The translations under genes were made by a program, and so were the position numbers. The notes beneath the pieces were generated by a model. The model saw nothing but the letters and a program-made list of their open reading frames with translations, had not been told where the DNA came from and searched no databases. From NCBI GenBank assembly GCA_024752435.1, contig CP103037.1, positions 1,674,001 through 1,738,000 on the forward strand: 64,000 bases of DNA. Direction: 5' to 3'. This document shows, in pieces, positions 59,938 through 64,000 of this stretch. Origin of the DNA: Allantophomopsis cytisporea (lineage: Eukaryota; Ascomycota; Leotiomycetes; Phacidiales; Phacidiaceae). The stretch's first letter is position 1. Each line of letters begins with the position of its first letter.

Positions 59938-62261
59938 TTAGGCTAGAAGTTCTCTGTCAATACTGTTCAGGAAGTCTATCCCTTCCTTTCTGAAATCATC
60001 GGCTTCAACGTAGCTTCCGTTGGAATTGAGTCTATCTCCTTCATTAGCTTCATATGCATGATTGAGAATAGGGCAATGGGAGTTCGTACACAAGATTCTG
60101 TGGAGTTGAGACATTATATCTGGGCCAATAGGGCAAGGTATTGTTGCCTCCATTAGGAGTTTGATCGTTCACGAAAGATACGTATGCCTTTCCGATGTTG
60201 CGGCTGAGATCAGCGTATGATTGAAATTGTGGCAAGGGTCCCTTTTGTACCTTCAGGTCAGTTCCAATACGAGGAATAAGAAGAGGAAGAAGAAACTGAC
60301 AAGAGCTCCTGAGATATTTTGGAAGGAAAAAACTACGTTCACAAAGTGTCTGGCTCCGTCGGTTACTTGCATGGTTAGCTTTCAGACTCTGATATTCGGG
60401 ATGGCTTTGAGTTTACTGGATGCGTTCCACAGTGGATCATCAAAGCGATACGAATACACAGGTAGCCCTGCGGCTGAAAAAAACTCTGCAGTATGTCGTC
60501 GACCACCAATCATGACAATATCGCCGGCTATATGATAGTACGGTCAGCATATAGGGGCGATCAAGGGGGGGAACCAACCGATTGTGGCATCGCGCCTCCA
60601 CTGTAACCCCTTTGATGGGAATATAGTTGCATTAGTAACGTGAAACGGAACCTCATGAGCAGGATCGTTGGGATACAGCTCCAATATCTTTCTCGCAGAC
60701 GCTGGCGTAATAGCATACGACCTATAGAGGAGCAAATTTTGAAATATTGCTGTCTCATTATCCAGGCCTGTGACTCCAAACGAAGACCCTAGAGTAAGTA
60801 GTACTAGTCAGCAATCTCTCTTCATGAGTAGCTTCTATATTCCCAATATTGTTGGAGAGAGGGCTCGTCACTGCATCTTTACTCACCCTCGTCGCTGTTA
60901 GCCCCTATCAAGATTGGCACGTGGACGAACTTTCCCTGCGGAATGAGCTCACTCGGCGGCGCTGTCAAGAAATCACCGTCCCATATGGGGTTCCAAACTT
61001 GGCTAACCTGTGCCTTGTAAAGAGCTTCTGACGAAACGTTGCGCAGGCAAGCCAATTTGTCTGATGCGGTCCAGCAATTGTTGGCGCGAGTCAGGTTCTC
61101 GAACGGAGCGTTGTAATATGCCAACGGTTGGACTTGAGCGCCCCTATACGAGCCAGACTGAGGTTTGCAAATTTAGATATTACAGGTGATGTTTGGTTTG
61201 TGGACTGCTATGACATACCTCGAGAATAGCAGCGTGGTAGAGCCCATCATCCCGGCCGTCGTAGGAAAACATCTGGTAAGCTATCGATTGCGCTCCTGCA
61301 GACTCCCCCCATATCTGCACTTAATCAGCTCATCAACACAACACACGTTTCCTATCACTTGACTACTCACAGTGATACGCTCAGCGTCACCTCCAAATGC
61401 AGCGATGTTCTCTTTGATCCATCGTAGCGCCAACCGCTGGTCGAGAAGGCCTGCATTTGCACTACCCTCTGCAAGAATCTGCGGTGATTGAAGGAAGCCC
61501 CAGACTCCGAGGCGGTAATTTAGTGATACTGGTTGCGATCAGAGTGATCCTCTTGCTTGGGAGCTACATACCAGTTATCATTGGCTTCCCCACATCTTGG
61601 GATACTCGTGCAATGCCGCTAATATTGTATTCCGGGTCGGCTGTACTACCCACATAGAGGCCTCCTCCTGAGGTCTGTTAATTTAATGCTTCATAAGGAG
61701 AATGTTTGAGATTGTGGGGATCAAGAAGTATAGTTGTACACGAGGGGTTACCAACCATAGATCCACACGAGTACCGGCAGTTTATCATTACAAGTAGTAC
61801 CAGTTGGACGCACGACTTCTCTCATTAGCATTTACAAATCCCATAATATATATCCAAGACCTTTCTTGTCCCTTACCGTTTACTACCAAAAGTCAGCAAT
61901 CCAACCCAATATTTATGTAACACTCAAGATTCCCAATTAGACATCAAGAAACACAGAACATACACGTCAAGCAATCCTCAGAGAGATTATAGTTACCCCC
62001 ATACTGGTAACAACTGTACCCATACTGACTCGCGTCTCTCACGCCCGAAAAGGAGGAATTAAGAGAGCGTGGCCATGCGAATCGAAGGGGGCCAACAGGC
62101 GGCTGCGCATACGGGATACCGAGGAAAGCGTCTTGATCCCACAATGGCGTTAAGTATGTGCCCACGTAGGTGCCATTCTGTACGGTTGCAAGGGGTGGGG
62201 ATGGGAGGGCGTGAACAAAAGAAAGAAGGAAAAGATGGCTTGTCAAGGCATAGAGCAACAT
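59938..62261 (-). CDS. secreted type-B carboxylesterase/lipase
   Basis: Alpha/beta-hydrolase esterase, 540 residues in eleven exons: 62261-61966, 61820-61756, 61667-61572, 61528-61371, 61314-61219, 61157-60887, 60788-60579, 60527-60417, 60365-60301, 60250-60090 and 60031-59938. Exon phases all join. A signal peptide (about residues 1-18, ending VHA) is followed by QDAFLGIPYAQPPVGPLRF. The oxyanion segment WIYGGGLYVGS forms at junction 2. Catalytic residues are Ser210 (WGESAG), Glu327 (ANSDEG) and His441 (GARHFV), at acetylcholinesterase-like spacing. Cys pairs and several N-glycosylation sites fit secretion. The ATG at 62261 is the first; two codons further up there is only GTG. Substrate is unknown: lipase, feruloyl- or mycotoxin-ester activity are all possible. 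Confidence 0.9.
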
Positions 62262-62927
62262 TCTCACAAGTGATAGATCCGAAATGGAAACAGAGGTTGG
62301 ATTATTTAGTTATTTGGTTGATTGAATGATTGAATCCTAAGCTATGCAAGACGGCGGGTCTTATAAGCTACCCTTACAAACAATCAAGGAGGGGTATAAT
62401 ACTTTAATTAACCGAGTTTTTCCGGCGGCCTGTGGCCCATCCCAAACTCCCCAAACTTCATTTTTGACCCTTCAAAAAGTAACCATGTGAAAAAACAAAA
62501 TCAATCATCAGACCGTTCTAGGTAAATAACAAACCTCCCGAAACTGTACTTGGCGACGTAAGCACATCTATATAGACGATAGAGTAGGGTATTTTGCCAT
62601 AGCGAAGAGGTAGAGAGGTGTAAATAACGTAGCATGCCGAGTCCAGAAAGCATATAAAGATCCAGCTAGTTTATAAATCCCTCCGTCCCTCCCTTTATAT
62701 ACGATCGAGTAGGCATTAGCAGCCTATAGAGATTCGTGTAGTCGACAAACACAGGAAACCCGGCCAGTCCACCATCCCTCTGCTCCAGCTCCCGTAGCCT
62801 TCTCAGGAGACCAATCGGCTTCACTATAGAGTAGCTACTGACACCCTCCGCCGCGTGGAGGAAGGTCTCGTGAGAGGGCTGGAAGCAGAGGTATATCATA
62901 AGGAGTCGTGAAAAGTACGCGAGAATC
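62262..62927. other. intergenic gap
   Basis: Promoter side of the carboxylesterase and 3' flank of the PRELI gene. Short frames only. Confidence 0.6.
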
Positions 62928-63544
62928 TTAAACCATCATCTTCTGTTGCTTTTGCTTCTCCTCACTGAAGACTTGTCTGCTCATCTCAAGGACAGCCTCG
63001 AAGCCCTGCTTTCCCTTCTCGGCGTTCTCAGAGAAACGCTTGACGGTCGCCTCCTCGACAGCGGTCTTGACCTTTTGCCATCCACCACAAAGCGCAGTAA
63101 CCTTGGCATCTTGAACAAACTGGGTCTGGTGACTAGAGAGAGGCTGATAGATGACAGTTTCGCGAACGGAAATGATGTTGCTGAAGGTGAGGTTGATAGA
63201 CGACATAGTGACCTTCTTCGATTCCGGATCAACGTAAGATGTCTCATAGACATGCGAGGTTTCGTTGCCACCCATGAGAGAGGCGAGCCATTTCGGAGCG
63301 CTTTGTTTGCAAGTAATAAGACGTTCTGTTCGGAGCTACAAAATGGGTTAGTTGTAGGTCGTGTGAGCATCGACACGGTAAGGGTACTTACAATTCCGGT
63401 AGCTGGATCTACAGATCGCGATAGAGTATCGACGGCAATAACGTGGGTGGACTTGTCGTTCCATGGGCAGTACTTTCTCCAGTTGGCGGTAGAGACCTCG
63501 TCCCAAGAGTAGTCGAAGGTGCAAGTGTTGGAGAAGACCTTCAT
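62928..63544 (-). CDS. PRELI/MSF1-domain phospholipid-transfer protein (UPS family)
   Basis: Mitochondrial intermembrane-space protein that, with Mdm35-type partners, shuttles phosphatidic acid or phosphatidylserine between the membranes. It is 186 residues in two exons (63544-63392, 63335-62928), joined at phase 0. The PRELI domain fills nearly the whole protein: it starts at once with MKVFSNTCTFDYSWDEVSTA, continues WRKYCPWNDKSTHVIAVDTL, and at the junction gives LRTERLITCKQSAPKW. TSYVDPESKKVTMSSINLTF and a C-terminal helix rich in Lys, Glu and Gln follow. Size fits yeast Ups1/Ups2; which paralogue is not certain. Confidence 0.93.
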
Positions 63545-64000
63545 GTCTGACTCGGTGTCGCGTGTGGAAGTTTTTCAGTGGTCCGGTGGTGCTCTGAGCA
63601 AGAAATGATTCTAACGATGTGTATTTCTAGTTGTGGGAATTGACTGGTATTATCGTTGTATTCTAAATTGGATGAAAGGAGTATTCAAAGAAAGTGAGGT
63701 GCGGAGGAAAGGGAGTATGTAATTAGGAAGATATTACTGTATTTCCTTCTCGTGCGCCGCAGTTAAGGAAGCAGGCCTAGAGGCCGAAAGATGGGGATTT
63801 TGTGGGTGAATGCGGTCAAGTTTGCCTCTTAGTTTTCGCGAGCCTTCCGTCTCCTCCCTCTCACATGTGATTCGCCCACAAAAAAATCCTTTCATGCCTT
63901 TTTGAGATAAATAGCCGAATTCCCCGACGCTAAAGAGAGAAAGAAAAGAAAAAAGAAATGTATACCTTAGGCTTCAAGGCATAGATATTCGGAAGAGCAT
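63545..64000. promoter_or_regulatory. upstream region of the PRELI gene
   Basis: 456 bases to the window edge. C/T-rich near 63841-63865 and A-rich near the end. No gene is seen before the edge. Confidence 0.45.

Overview
The window is a piece of nuclear genome from a filamentous ascomycete (Pezizomycotina; the gene set would suit Leotiomycetes, but that is only a guess). The reasons are genes split by short 45-130 base introns with fungal splice sites, a Zn2Cys6 regulator, a PTH11-like rhodopsin-fold membrane protein, GMC, P450 and AsaB-type enzymes, and an AT-rich stretch holding a broken DUF3435 element in the style of fungal repeat-induced mutation. I joined exons by hand from splice sites, reading phase and family motifs. 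For every multi-exon gene reported as intact, the exon lengths sum to a whole number of codons. No tRNA, rRNA or CRISPR array was seen.

Layout. 0.3-5.3 kb: a TRK potassium transporter and a choline/amino-acid permease, both minus strand. 5.3-8.8 kb: no gene seen. 8.8-12.1 kb: a seven-helix PTH11/SAT4-type protein and an arylamine N-acetyltransferase. 12.8-16.1 kb: a PLP aminotransferase and an unknown coiled-coil protein, minus strand. 18.7-21.6 kb: a secreted GMC oxidoreductase. 22.0-23.6 kb: two respiratory-chain genes head to head, complex I NDUFS4 and ATP synthase subunit f. 24.7-28.7 kb: a 1276-residue disordered RG-rich protein. 30.8-34.4 kb: ribose-5-phosphate isomerase divergent from the NEDD8-activating E1 regulatory subunit. 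34.8-37.2 kb: a Zn2Cys6 transcription factor.

37.8-44.6 kb is an AT-rich accessory island. It holds a decayed DUF3435 gene, an arsenite efflux gene (ACR3) broken by a frameshift and a stop, a monocarboxylate-type MFS gene with a foreshortened C-terminus, and a frameshifted MADS-box-like gene. After it come STE23/insulin-degrading enzyme (45.1-48.4 kb) and a divergent P450 (49.2-50.9 kb). Next are a gene-poor repeat-rich stretch with one small gene whose first exon is just ATG (53.4-53.7 kb), an AsaB/GA4-desaturase-like oxygenase (55.2-56.3 kb), an MFS drug-type transporter (56.5-58.1 kb), an 11-exon secreted carboxylesterase (59.9-62.3 kb) and a PRELI/UPS lipid-transfer protein (62.9-63.5 kb).

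How the genes fit together. The core genes are single housekeeping loci with no shared pathway beyond the paired mitochondrial genes. The P450, AsaB-like oxygenase, MFS transporter and possibly the esterase look like tailoring and export genes of a small secondary-metabolism neighbourhood, but no backbone synthase lies in the window. The observations most worth following are the DUF3435/ACR3/MADS graveyard, the tandem duplication of the last coding segment of the AsaB-like gene, the P450 without a normal I-helix motif, and the ATG-only exon gene.
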